Assembly (NCBI GenBank): GCA_030761205.1
Contig: JAULJL010000028.1
Location: forward strand, 16,729,001 to 16,793,000
DNA from: Fremontodendron californicum
Lineage: Eukaryota > Streptophyta > Magnoliopsida > Malvales > Malvaceae
DNA: 64,000 nt
Direction of reading: 5' to 3'
Every line of letters starts with the position of its first letter. Within the stretch, counting starts at the first letter, position 1. Of the stretch, positions 33,343 through 46,600 are shown one piece after another. A program made the position numbers and the translations under genes. The notes under the pieces were generated by a model. It did not search any database, had not been told where the DNA came from, and saw only the letters and a program-made list of their open reading frames with translations.

Positions 33343-35446
33343 CCCATGTTGCACCCCATTGAGTTTGACTTTTGTATCGAGTTTGATTTTTCTATGATTT
33401 TTTATTGAATTTTCAAAACTTTTTCTTGGCATTTTAGGATTAAAAAAGGTATGTATTATGAATATATATTTGATTATGTTTAAATGTTGTCTTGGTGCTA
33501 TTGTTTTTAAACGAAATTTTGTTTTGAATGTTTAAAATTTATAATTTTTCAAATTTGAAATTTATTACTGTTATTTCTTAATTCATCATGTGCTTATATG
33601 GTTCAAGTTATTTCTTGATGAAAGAATAAAATGCTTGATTTTGGCAATAGTCTTGAAATTTACTTTGTTTTGTGCTTAAATATTGACTGAAGATTAAATC
33701 CATGAATTATGCTTATGAATTTAGATTATGATTAACTTCTTGATCTTCATGAAGTAAATTGTTGCTTGATTTATCTATTGTTTTGGTCAATATATATATA
33801 TATATATAAATGACCATTATTTTAGCTTGACTTTAATGTTTGAATTTTTAAACTTAAGTGAGTAATTTACTTATGGTGTTTATCTTTTTACATTAAGTCA
33901 AAATTTATCCTAATCTATAATTTGTGTTGACATATTTATCATTTTGTATTAAAAGTTGAATATATAATTGAATAGTGAATGTCTTCCTTGAACTTTAATT
34001 TCTAAAGGGCCCAAAATGGTTTATAATAGTGCAATACTTGAGAACTTTAGTTTTAGTGTCACCTTTGAATTATTTAAAGTTTAATATGATATATGACCTA
34101 ATGCTTAAGTTGTCATTAAATGCATGATTTGTACTTATCTCTTGAAATTGGTATTTTAAGTTTAATGTACAAATCTTCTTTTGTCTATAATGATTTGTGA
34201 TTAAAATATGAAAATAATATAACAACTGATATTCTTGATGCTACTAATGAATATCTTTTCTAGATGAAGATGGATGAACTTACATTCATTTTGAGATTTT
34301 AATTAAAGCAAACAAAGCATGACATCTTCATCAGTCAAGCCTAGTACATCAAGGAATTGCTCAAAATATTTGGTATGAAAAATTCAAAGTCAAATGAGCA
34401 TATCAACAAAGTTTTGTAAGAATCGAGATAAATGCTAACTCTATGATATACAAGTTCATAAATATTGGTATTAAGTTTTATGACATACATGAGTTGAATA
34501 ACATTTGGTATCAAATTTATGTCATATATGTTTAATGCTTGGAAAGATTGCTTTATATAAATCTTTGAACATCTTGATTATTGTTGAATTTAACTCATGG
34601 GTTATGATTATATTTCTTGACATTCTTATACATGTTCATTGATTGATTTAAACCAACTTCTAATAACATGTACACATTAATAAATGCTTGCATATTTTAG
34701 ATTAGGTATATTGCTTTGATTTGAATCTTACTTACTCATGAATACTTATGACTTATTAAATTTTGTATGAGCTTATGGTTCTTATTGATATTGCATATGC
34801 TTATGAAAGATTACTTACGAAATATTGATTGAAATATGATCTTTCATGTTTTTATTCTTTGAAAGTTGTTAGACATAGATGCTAATGAATTCTTGAACTT
34901 TCATGGAAACTACTATATCTATTACCTCACTTGTTCTTTATGTTTACCTTTTTACTTATAAATTTTAGGTTTAAATTATGCTAAAATATCTTCAAATAAA
35001 TGCATGACTAAATGATACTCTTGATTAAACTTCAAGGTCAATACTAAGCTTAATAATATATTACTCATACTTCAATTGTCCTTAGTTTTGAATTTATCTC
35101 CTTTTTGCTATGAAGAAAAGGGAGAGAAATTGTTGATGGACAAATTTTCTATTGTAGACATTGTGCTAAATTTATATATCTTTTTAAATTGTACTAAAAA
35201 GTTTCTATCTTATATTGATAGTGTTGGATACTGTGAAAATTGATATATCTTTTGAAATTGTGCTTAAAAGTTTCTATCTTTTGTTGATAGTGTTGAAAAT
35301 TATGCAGTTTGTGCTTTATTGAATAGATGCTTTGTTAAGGGGGTTTTTGCATTTCAAATTATTTTTCAAAAACCCTTAAATGATTTAGGGGGAGCTTTTT
35401 AAAAATAAATTTATCTTAAGTTTTGTCATATTAAAAAATGGGAGAT
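33343..35446 (+). mobile_element. 3' non-coding region of a Sirevirus-like copia element
   Basis: No coding sequence is seen. The right part holds several purine tracts (gaaaagggagag near 35114, ttagggggagc near 35388, aaaaaatgggagat ending at 35446). The last abuts a TGTTAG LTR start. Multiple polypurine tracts before the 3' LTR are known for Sireviruses. A ~70-bp imperfect repeat (agtttctatctt...gttgatagtgttg) occurs twice at 35165-35300. The left part is AT-rich and its origin is unclear. Confidence 0.4.
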
Positions 35447-35852
35447 TGTTAGCTTTGAATTAATCATTATTTTGAAATGATAAAAACTTAAGCTTTAATT
35501 AGCTTGTTGAAAATGAGGTTGAAAAACAAAGTTTAAATAGTATTTTTTCTCGAATTATTTTGAAAATATTTTAGAAAATACTTCAATATTTTGGACCTTT
35601 TAATGCAAAGATTAACAAAAATGCAAATGATCATGAATGGTGCAAATGTAGGTATCCTCGAATGATGCAAATGCTTCATGGAATGATGCAGATGAAAGAT
35701 TAAAAAAGATGCAAATGATCATGAATGATGCAAATGCAAATATCCTTGAATGATACAAATACTTCATGGAAGATGCAGATGCAAAGATGAATAAAGATGC
35801 AAATGATCATGAATGATGCAAATGCAAATATCCTTGAATGATGCAAATGCTT
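35447..35852 (+). repeat. Start of a copia LTR (TGTTAGCTTTG) and a gatgcaaatg tandem array
   Basis: The LTR starts at 35447 right after its purine tract; its end was not found. From about 35610 the sequence becomes a degenerate tandem array of 30-70 bp units built on gatgcaaatg, atgaatgatgcaaatgc and ttcatggaatgatgcag. The array continues into the 734-bp duplication to the right. Confidence 0.5.
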
Positions 35853-37320
35853 TATGGAATGATGCAGATGTAAAGATTAACAAAGATGCAAATGCAAATA
35901 TCCTCGAATGATGCAAATGCTTCATATGAATTTTCTTTAATTGTTTACGTGTTTAAGTAAATGATCCATGGATGGTGTAACTGCAGTTACAAAGCAATAA
36001 TGAAGATGCAATGATCTTGGAAATGATACAATTGTTCGAGAAAGTCCATGAATGATGTAAATGCAATGACAAACTGCAAATGTTCATGGAACGGTGCAAA
36101 AGCAAGTACCCACGGATGATGAAAATGCTTCATGAAGTGATGCAGATGCAAAGATTGATAATGATGTAAATGCTCATGAATGATGCAAATGCAAATGCCC
36201 ACGAGTAATGCAAATACTTCTTGATGCAGATGTCCCTGCTTGCTTTTCTTGACTTTGGCTTAACCTTTCCAATTCATTTTTCCTTTTTAAATCAAAGTGT
36301 ATCTTAAACACTCATGGCTCATAAGAGATTATTCTTTTTCTCTAATCTGGTACTATCTCTTTGCCCTGACAGTTTTCAAACTCTTATCCACGAAAATCTG
36401 TTTGCCGAGTTCTATTTTTTCTTCTCATATCTAGGAGTCAAGATCTACCTCAGTAGTTCCATACCTTTGGATAAGAAGAATCTTCATCTCATGTCAACAT
36501 CATTTTTATTCAAAAAAGACTTCTTCAAAAATATATATTTTTTTCTTTGTTTTCCTCTTTTAAAGAAAATTGTTCATGTAGTGAAATATGGAATGATGCA
36601 GATGTAAAAATTAACAAAGATGCAAATGCAAATATCCTCGAATGATGCAAATGATTCATATGAATTTTCTTTAATTGTTTACGTGTTTAAGTAAATGATC
36701 CATGGATGGTGTAACTACAGTTACAAAGCAATAATGAAGATGCAATGATCTTGGAAATGATGCAATTGCTCGAGAAAGTCCATGAATGATGTAAATGCAA
36801 TGACAAACTGCAAATGTTCATGGAACGGTGCAAAAGCAAGTACCCACGGATGATGAAAATGCTTCATGAAGTGATGCAGATGCAAAGATTGATAATGATG
36901 TAAATGCTCATGAATGATGCAAATGCAAATGCCCACGAGTAATGCAAATACTTCTTGATGCAGATGTCCCTGATTGCTTTTCTTGACTTTGGCTTAACCT
37001 TTCCAATTCATTTTTCCTTTTTAAATCAAAGTGTATCTTAAACACTTATGCCTCATAAGAGATTATTCCTTTTCTCTAATCTGGTACTATCTCTTTGCCT
37101 TGACAGTTTTCAAACTCTTATCCATGAAAATCTGTTTGCCGAGTTCTATTTTTTCTTCTCATATCTAGGAGTCAAGATCTACCTCAGTAGTTTCATACCT
37201 TTGGATAAGAAGAATCTTCATCTCATGTCAACATCATTTTTATTCAAAAATGACTGCTTCAAAAATATATATATTTTTTCTTTGTTTCCTCTTTTAAAGA
37301 AAATTGTTCATGTAGTGAAA
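35853..37320. repeat. 734-bp tandem duplication
   Basis: Units 35853-36586 and 36587-37320 are nearly identical (a few substitutions and small indels). Each begins tatggaatgatgcagatgta and ends gttcatgtagtgaaa. Each unit has gatgcaaatg-type short repeats followed by unique-looking pyrimidine-rich sequence. The mirrored short frames (35987-36202 and 36721-36936 minus; 36314-36607 and 37048-37350 plus) are by-products of the duplication. Confidence 0.9.
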
Positions 37321-38280
37321 ACTTCTGAGCCAAAAATATTATCCCCATAATGTGTGACATGCAAATCTCTTGAAGACTGATGATCACTGTTAAATTTTTT
37401 TCTGAATGTTAATTTAAAATTTTCAAATTGAGTTGGAAGACCTGGTTCAAAAGAAGTTTGATTGATCCAAGAAAACTTTACAACAAGAAAGATGTATACC
37501 TATTCTAGGCTCACAAATGCAATAGATTTAATAAAATATGAATCCCTTGAAAATCAAAGAGACTTGACATTCTTTTAACCTCCAAATCATTCCTGGATGT
37601 TCATCGATTTCTCCAAAATGACTTCCTCTTTTGTTGTGGCCTCGACACTAACATAGATGGCATCGAAATTCCCCCATTTTACTCTAAACTGTCCATTTTT
37701 GGATTTTTACCTTAGAGTCTTATTCTTTCCATTTTTCATGTCTTTTTAATTGAATACTTCACCATGCATTTATTAATTCAAAACTCATCCAAAAAGAAAT
37801 AGTTTTCACAAAAAAGGAGACCGAAGCCTCTTCCATTTCTCCAGGAATAAACTCATTAGTTTAAAAGCTATGCTTGATCAAAATGGTCTTTTTAAGGTAC
37901 GCAATATAGGACAAGGTTCTGTTTAGAAAGAAAAGACAAATAGGCCCAAACATGTGTTTAAGGGTATTCAAATCAATGATCATTTCATGAGAAGGATTTT
38001 CTTCGAAACATTTGTCCTTTCTGAGCTCCCCTTTCATCTTTTGCTTTTTGCTTATTATTTTCTTTTCTTTTCTTTCCTTTTTTTTTTTTTTTTTGATTTT
38101 GGGATTTCATTTCACCATCTTTTCCACATTTTTCTCTTTTTTTTTTTTTTTTTTTTTGTGTGTGCATTTTCACTTTAATAAAGTGAGCCCATACTTATTT
38201 GGGAGTTCAACTTGCTTCGCATCTATCTTTGAGTTAGGACTCATTTATTTATGATCTTTGAAAAGATCCTTCCTCGCATA
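37321..38280 (-). mobile_element. Fragment of an Ogre 3' untranslated region
   Basis: The stretch about 37865-38030 (atgcttgatcaaaatgg..., aataggcccaaacatgtgtttaagg, catttgtcc) aligns with 53025-53170 of the large Ogre element in the same orientation. The stretch 37321-37860 has no ORF and is probably part of the same fragment. Poly-T runs (38082-38095 and 38139-38157) lie at its right side. Confidence 0.5.
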
Positions 38281-40332
38281 CATTAATAATGTTTGTGTGC
38301 AATATACATAGCGGCGTTTTTGTGGACAAATGCCACTAACGCTTTAGCAATTATATCCTTTAGCGACGTTTGTGATTTGGAAAACACTGCCAATAATTTT
38401 CATTTCAAAATTTAGATTTTTTCCCGAAAATATTATAATGCAAATTCTTTTATAATTTAAACGGTGCGTTTTTGTAGGTATATATAGCGGCGTTTGTCAT
38501 GTAAAACGCCACTAATTATATTTTAATAGTGGCATTTTGTATAACAAATGCCACTATAATACAATCGTTAGTGGCATTTATGTAAGTAAAATGCCGCTAT
38601 ATGGTTTCATTAATCACAAAATGTGAAATGCAACATATTGCTACGCGAAGTAGCAGCGTTTGTTGAGACAAACGCCACTAAAATGTAAATAACAATTGAG
38701 TGAATCCCCTTCTTTCCCATCTCAAAACATGCTCTCCCCTCCCAAATCCTTTCGCGCTCTCTCTCTCCATCTCTTCATTCGCAACTAAGATTCTCTGTGA
38801 TCTTTGAGTTTCCATCCTTTTAGGTTTAGTATTCTCGAATTTAGGTATGAATTTTAAGTTTTTTAAATTTATTTATTAGGGTTTTAAATTATTTTGAATA
38901 ATTTAGATTTTTGTTGAATTTGATGCAATTTATTATGATTTTCTTGTTATTTTTTAATTTTATCTTGTTATTAATTTTGTGATATGAATTTTTTTTGAGA
39001 TTGAATTGGGTTTACTGAATTTGGGTTTAGGGTTTGAAGATTTTTGATTTATGGTTAAGGGTTGCTAGCTTAGGATTATGGTTAGGGTTTGGAGGGGTTA
39101 GGGTTTAGGGTTAGAGGTAGCTGTTGGTATAGACACAAAAGTATTTTATGCTTGCTATGTTGTTGCTTTCATTATTTTTTCTACTACTTTCTCTTCCCTT
39201 TTTCTAGAAAAAAAAAAGATTAATACTTCGAGTACTATATTTAATTGAAAAAAAAGAAATTCTATCAGTTGGCTTTTCATGTTATGATGATCATCATGAA
39301 CAAGTATTTATTCTCGATGATTTGTTTTCTATCTGTTAAGAACATTAGTCTATCTTATCAACTGTAAAATTATATAAAAATTTTAACTCTTTCATGTATA
39401 TATATGGAAAATATTCAAATCCATTTGCAAACTCAATTTTATTTTAAGTACACCATTTTAGTTTAGATAAACAAATCATGCATCATCGCCTTTGTAGGAC
39501 AGCTAGAAAACTCATCATCATTCTTAATACAAACAGGCATTAATCATGCAACACGATTTTTGAACCAAACCTATAAGATTAGGACATTACTTGACCATGC
39601 ATAATTGCTTCTTTGTTCCATGTCCAATGTCGTTCTTTAGTTTTAATTATATAGCAATGAGCTATAATATTTTCAACACCATTTTTACGAGCACATCTTG
39701 AAGGTAGCTTATGTCTAACATGGTGTTTAATTAGGATGTAAACAGAAATATATATATGCTGAAAATGAGATTCTTGAAGACAGTTTATCATTTTACTACA
39801 TTAACATGAACTAAGTTAACCTTTTGATAACCATAAATCTTCTTGATCAAGCATTTCTATCTGCATGTGTACTTCATGCAAATTTCTACTTAATATTGCA
39901 CATCTAAATAGTTTGCATCAAATTTGCAAATGATAACCTTAAATATTCTTGATCAACTATAGCTTGCAAGAATACTTAGTAGCAGTACTTAGTAAAGTAA
40001 TCTTTTGGAGCAATTACCAGACCATGGCCCTTCCTTGCCCCACGGTATACAGTCGCAATTATCAAGTATTTTTGCTTCTAAGGTCAGTGCCCATTTTTTT
40101 CCCTTGTTATTATCATTTGCTTTAATATTTTATAGCTTCAAACATCCCTCAACTTTGCCTTTCATTTTTCTTTTTGTTCTCCCATGAATTTTTCTTAAAT
40201 ATTCGTTGCCAACTTATCATTAATTCTTTATCTTATTCTTCAATAGTTGTTGCAAGGAAAGCTATATATCATAGTCATGTGCCTAGTTTTTACATCATAT
40301 TGTTTTATAATTTAGAGTTTCTCAAGTACGAC

Positions 40333-40378
40333 ATGGATAAGACTTGGATGCAAAACTCTAGGATAAGTCAAGAGTACT
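40333..40378 (+). pseudogene. Start of the CACTA TNP2-type transposase, interrupted
   Basis: The frame reads MDKTWMQNSRISQEY, matching the first residues of plant TNP2-like transposases (transposase-associated domain, DKSWM..R.S.EY). After 15 codons it is cut by the Ogre LTR starting at 40379. The remainder of the gene would lie beyond the right end of the window, past the Ogre element. Short, but the match and position downstream of CACTA subterminal repeats agree. Confidence 0.6.
40374..40378. other. Target-site duplication (one copy) of the Ogre element: gtact
   Basis: These five bases lie immediately left of the LTR terminus TGTCGCAACCC at 40379. The partner copy should flank the distal end of the 5' LTR, outside the window. 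Confidence 0.4.
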
Positions 40379-43300
40379 TGTCGCAACCCTAGAAAAAATA
40401 AAGACGAATAACAAGTCTCATCGCAAGACTTTATTATTTGTTTTCCTTACGCGTGACATTAAAAAAAATGAGAAAAAGTCGACTTAATTCCTCTAGAAAA
40501 ACGAAGGTGTCAATACGTAATCCCGGATCGCGGGGAACCGTCCGAGTGAGGGGAAATAGAAGTAGAGGAAAAGACGACTTAATTCCTCTAGAAATAATAA
40601 AAGGTCGAGGGTATGAAAACGGCCTCGTAAAAAGACATGGAGTCGCCACCAATCTTTTTTAGCTAGGTGTGATCGGCCACCTATTAAAATCGATTTTGTA
40701 AAAAATTTTAAAATTAATTAAAATAATTTTTTAAAACCAATTTTAGGTCTGCGTTATAAACCAGAGAAATCAAAGAAGCGGGTTCGGGAGTCGGTTACGT
40801 GCGGGGAAGGATTAGCACCCCCGCAACGCCCGTATAAACCGGTACCTTATTAATCGTGTGTTATCCCAAGTCTCGGTAAACAATTGTTTTTTAATTTAGT
40901 ATTTCAAGGTAATTCCCAATTTCAAGAAAAATAATTCCATTTTTAATTGAAAACGATTCGGAATTTATTAAGTCAAAATTTTCCTATATTCCCCGACAAA
41001 ATCGGCAAAATATAGAAATTTTATTCATTTGGAAAACTTTCCAAATCATTCTCATTTTTTGAAAGAAAGATATTCCTTTATTAATGATAATTGATGATAT
41101 TCCCTCCAGCAAACCCGGTAGAGAACTCATGAATTATTTTAACTTGGGAATATCTTTATTTTTTTATTGAAAAATCATTATCTTTTTCAAAAATATTTTA
41201 AAAATATGAAAATGAACATGTATGACATAATAAAATGACATGGCAAATCTATATAATATAATGCATCCTAAGTGATATGACACAATTCAAATGACATAGT
41301 ATATTCTAGGTAAAATAAAAAAGATCCTAAGTATCATGGTATATTCTAAATGAGATAAACTGATTTCTAATGACATGGCAATTCTAAATGATATGGCATA
41401 TTTTAAATGACATGGCATGCTATAAATAAAATAACCTAAATGACATGGAATATGATCTAAATGACAAGAAATGACATCGAATTAAAATAATGCTAACATA
41501 TAATATGCATGAAAATACTAATAAAAATAATAATGCATGAACATAGTATATGCTAAATAATGTGACAAAGATAACTAAATAAAAAGCATAGGATATCATG
41601 AAACATTAAAAATCATATGGCAAACAAATATAAGATCATAAAAAATGTGAATTAAAATAATAATAATAATATCATGGAAAAATATCATAGCAAAAATCAT
41701 ACATTTAAATAAAATGCATGAACATGGAAAATGCAATGCATGAAAAATATATTTTTTCCTTTAATTAAAGAAATCCGTATATCTAAAAAGATATTCGGCT
41801 ACCTTAGGAAAATATGTCAAATTATATTTTTCTAAAAAAAAATGAAACTTTGTGATTGTTTGAAAATAATTTAGAAGAAAAATTTGAATAAAAATTAAAA
41901 CCCTCACCAAACCCTTTTAAAATAGCTCTAATTTCCTAAGTTTAAAATCCCGGACTTAACTACCCTTAACCCGAGATTTATAAAATCATTTTCAATGTTT
42001 AAAAAGGCTTAGAAACTACCCTAAGACAGTAGCTATAACTTCTAACCAACCTCCTTTAAATGCCTTAGCCAAATTCAACCTTTATTCCTCTTTTTATTTC
42101 AAATCTGCCTCTACTGTCCGGTTTTGCCACACAATTTTTGAGCCTATTTTTAAAAATTCTAAAAATTCTAAAACAAAATACTGGAGGCTCAAAACATATA
42201 AATCTACACGAGAAAAACTTGGCTTAATTTTCTGATTAAAGATGACTACCCATAAAAATTGGAGATGTTTGAGTACTAGGTGAAAAAAAACTGTTTGTCA
42301 AAACACATATTTTGCCTTTGATAAATTCATTCAAAAACCAACGTGGAAATTGTTGGAAATCATCCTTAAGACCTAAGGATAGTAGCTAAACATTTTAAAA
42401 ACCATGGACAAAATTGGCTAAGTAAAAAAAAAAAAATCACGAAGGTAGAATGATCAATTTGACAATTCCTTAATTTTCCACAAGTATGCTCTAGAGAGCA
42501 TGACTTTGAGCCATTAATTGGCCTAATTCACAAATCAAGTGGCAATGACATGGAATGCATGAACATACAGCAAATGAAATGTATGAAATGCATGGTCTAA
42601 AGGTCTAAATGGTAAAGGAAATGCATGACAATTCATGGCAACCTAAATGCCTAGCATGAATTTGCATGGCAATAAATGCTATCCTAACTCTATATGCATG
42701 CAATGCTTGATAATATAAATGTGACTAGGACCTAATATGTCATAAATATGCATGAAAATGAATGTGACCTAAGACCTAAATAGCATATTAATGCATGACA
42801 ATACCAATGTGATTTAGGACTCAATATGCATGGCAATACCAATATTGCCTAGACCTAAAATGTAGTGAGCATGCATAGCAGTATTATGAACATATAGGTA
42901 ATACACAATTTCAAGATATGATAATGCAAAGCATGTTACCTAAACAATATGCAAATGCATGACAAGGCAAGGGATGCATGAAGAGGCCAAATGATCACAT
43001 GAGACTCTAATGCAATCCTACTTAGTAAATGATCTAAATAAATGACAAACCATATCAAAATGCATAATGTCATGAAATTTTCAATAACATATAATATACC
43101 AAAATCAAAATGCACAAGCTCATGGCATGGAAATGCAAGCAAGTTAAGAAACAAAAGAAAAATGCACATGCAAGGCAAACAAAATGGAATGGCCGAATAT
43201 GCATGAAATAATATGATGGCATTATTATCATAGCATTTTCATAAGCACAAGACAAATTAAAATCAGAATATGCAAGTTCACGACATGGAGATATAAACAA

Positions 43301-43601
43301 GCTAAGAAGCAAAAGAAAAATATACATACAAAGCAAACAAACATGGTATGACCGAATATGCATGAAACAAAATTATGAAAATGCAAACATGAAATACATG
43401 GTACATAAAAAAAATGCACAACATGGATATATGAACAACAAAGGCCAAATGTGCAAGGATGCAATATCAAGCATGGAAATGAAATATAACAAATATAGCA
43501 TAGAAAATAATTTAAAGAAAATGTATACACAAGATTTAACATAGACATGCAGAAATTATAAGCAAAACAAGTAAGTAGAACAAAGAAAGTTAAGCTCCAT
43601 G

Positions 43602-46600
43602 TGTCGCAACCTAAAAAATATCGAGTCTCATCGCAAGACTTTATTATTCGTTAAGCGTGACATTAAAAAAAAACGAGGAAAAGTCGACTTAATTCCTCTA
43701 GAAAAATGAAGGTTTTGAAAATGACCTTAAAAAAGACATGGAGTCGCCACCAATCTTTTTTAGCTAGGTGTGATCGGCCACCTATTAAAACCGATTTTAT
43801 AAAAATATTTTAAAAATTAATTAAAACATTTTAAAAACCAATTTCAAGTCTGCGTTTTAAACCAGAGAAATCAAAGAAGCGGGTTCGGGAGTCGGTTACG
43901 TGTGGGGAAAGATTAGCACCCCCACAACGCCCGTATAAATCGTTACCTTATTAATCGTGTGTTATCTCAAGTCTCGATAAAAAAAGTTGGTTTTAAATTT
44001 AGTATTTCAAATTAAGTCCCAATTTAAAGAAAAATAATTCCATTTTTAATTGAAAATGATCCGGAATTTATAAATTCAAAATTTTCCTATATTCCCCAAC
44101 AAACGTGGCAAAATATAGAAATTTTTATTAATTTTAGAAAATTTTCCGAATCATTCTCTTTTTAAAGAAGATATTCCGTTATTAATAATAATTGATGATA
44201 TCCTCCCCAGCAAACCCGGCAGAGAACTCATGAATTATTTCAACTCGGGAATATCTTTATTTAGTGAAAACCATTATCTTTTTTTGAAAACATTTAAAAG
44301 AAATGAATATGTATATGCATGACATAAATAAAATGACATAGCAAAATCTAAATAATATAATGCAACCTAAATGACATGACATGATTTGAATGCCTTAGCA
44401 TATTCTAAATGAAATGAAATATCCTAAGTTATATGATATATTCTAAATGAAATGAAATGACCTAGGTAATATAATATATTCTACATGAAATGCAATATCC
44501 TAAGTCATATGATATAATCTAAATGAAATAAAATATTCTAGATAACATAATATGTCCTAAATGAAATGAAATGATTTAAATGACATGAAAAATATGAATG
44601 ATATGGCATATAATTTAAATGACATGGAATAAAATAATGCTATCATATGATATGCATGAAAATAAAAATAATAATGCATGAACATGGTATATACTAAATA
44701 AAAATAACTAAATAAAAGCATAGGATATCATGAAATATTCAAAACCATATAATAAACCTTATAACATCAAAAAATATAAATCAAAATAATAACAATATCA
44801 TAGAAATTATTATAACAAGAATCACATATTATATAAAATGCATGAATATGAAAAATGCAATGCATGAAATGTATTTTTTCCTTTTATTAAGAAAATCCGT
44901 ATATCTAAAAAGATATCCGGCTACCTTAGGAAAATATGTCAAATTAAATATTCTAAAACCAAAATACTTTGTGATTGTTTGAAAACAATTTTGAAAAGCT
45001 TGAATTAAAAATAAAAACTGGGCTAAATCTTTTTTTTTTAAATGGCTCTAATTTCCTAAGTTTAAAAATTCGGACTTGACTACCCTTAACCCGAGACCTA
45101 AAAAACCATTTTTAGAGTTTAAAAAGTCTTAGAAACTACCCTAAGTCAGTAGCTAACCCTCCTCATCAGCCCACTCTAAGTAACTTAACCAAAACAGAAA
45201 AATGATTTTTCTTTAAATTCAATTATGACTCCACTGTCTAGTTTTAAGCCACGATTTTTTATCCTATTTTTAAAAATTCAAAAAATTTCTAAAAAAAATA
45301 ATGGAGACTCAGGACATGTAAAACTACACGAAAAAAAATCGGCTTAATTTTCTGATTAAAGATGAATTCCTAGAAAAATCAGAGATGTACGAGTTTTGGG
45401 AAAAAAAAAACTGCTTTGCCAACACATTTTTGCCTTTGATAAAATCATTTAAAAATCAAAGTAAAAATATTTGAAACTCCTAAAATGACTTACAAATAGT
45501 ATCTAGGACTTTTTAAAAGTTAGATAAAAATTGGCTAAGTAAAAAAAATCACAAAGGTAGAATAATCAACTTGACAAACTTAATTTTCCACAAGTGTGCT
45601 CAATAGAGTATGACTTTGAACCATTAATTGGCTCAAGTCATTATTCAAGTGGCATGAACATGAAATGCATGAAACAATACAGCAAACATAATGCATGAAA
45701 TGCATGAGCTTAAACCTAAATGTCATGAAAAAATGCATGACATTCATAAAGTGACCTAGACCTAAATGAACTTGCATGGCATTTAATGCAACCTAGACCT
45801 AAAATGCATGAACATGCATGGCAAATAAACCTAACTTAATAACTAAAATATACATGGCATTTTCACAAACACAAAAGCATGCTTAAACCAAAAACTCAAC
45901 CAAATATCATGCAAATGCTAACCTATCAACTAACATGGCAAGAATGCACAAAAAATGCAAAAATTCCAAAAGGGCCGAATAGCATAAGGTAACTAGCAAA
46001 CATGGCATTTTCACAAACACTTGGTATACTAGCATGAAAAACTAAATCAAATGACATGTAAATGCAAAAACTACCAACTAACATGGCAAAAAATGCAATA
46101 CACAATGCAAAACACATGGAGTAGCCAAATGGCCTCAAGCTCCAACAAGCATGGCATTTTCACAAACACTTGGTATACTAACATGCTCAACTAAAATATA
46201 ACACTTAAATCATGCAAAAACCACACAAGCATTTTCACAAACACTTAATATATTAAATCTAAAACATGCTCAACTAAGATATAAAACTCAAATCATGCAA
46301 AGACCACACAAGCATTTTCACAAACACTTGATATACTAAATCTAAAACATGCTCAAATTTAAACAACATGAAAACAGAAAATTAAAAATGCAAAAACATG
46401 ATATTTAAAACATAAATGGCAATAAACAAAGCAACCAAATTAAAATATAACTCAAGAATATGAAGTAACATAACATTTAAAACATCAAAATCAAAGAAAA
46501 TAACATAAACCATATGGTAAAATAAATCAAAACAGCAACTTAAAATAAATAATGTAGGCCATTTGGCCATGGTGAGTTTATTGTAAAAAAAAATTGTAAA

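Larger units (their letters stand above)
38300..40378 (+). mobile_element. CACTA (En/Spm-type) element, 5' part, cut by the Ogre insertion
   Basis: Subterminal repeats form hairpins of the tagyggcrttt...aaaygccacta type, as seen at many plant CACTA ends: 38309-38338, 38485-38514, 38526-38557 (perfect 12-bp stem), 38568-38600, 38651-38680 and a weaker one near 38361. A CT-rich leader follows (38700-38800), then about 1.5 kb of AT-rich non-coding sequence. The transposase frame begins at ATG 40333. The terminal CACTA bases at the left were not found, so the very end may be lost. Confidence 0.6.

Noticed and set aside
37954..38254. Phe-rich frames suggesting a membrane protein
   Set aside because: They come from poly-T and CT-rich DNA in an Ogre 3' UTR fragment.
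39060..39115. Interstitial telomere repeat (ttagggtttaggg)
   Set aside because: Only a few imperfect units occur in a generally gggttt-rich stretch; far too short for a telomeric tract.
40438..40662. Basic 74-residue frame, similar to one at 59732-60022
   Set aside because: Both are chance frames in homologous parts of Ogre LTRs, built on the paired ttcctctagaaa repeats.
42936..46570. Cluster of minus-strand hydrophobic frames with many Met, Cys, His and Phe
   Set aside because: They arise from catgcatg-rich repetitive LTR sequence and vary between LTR copies.
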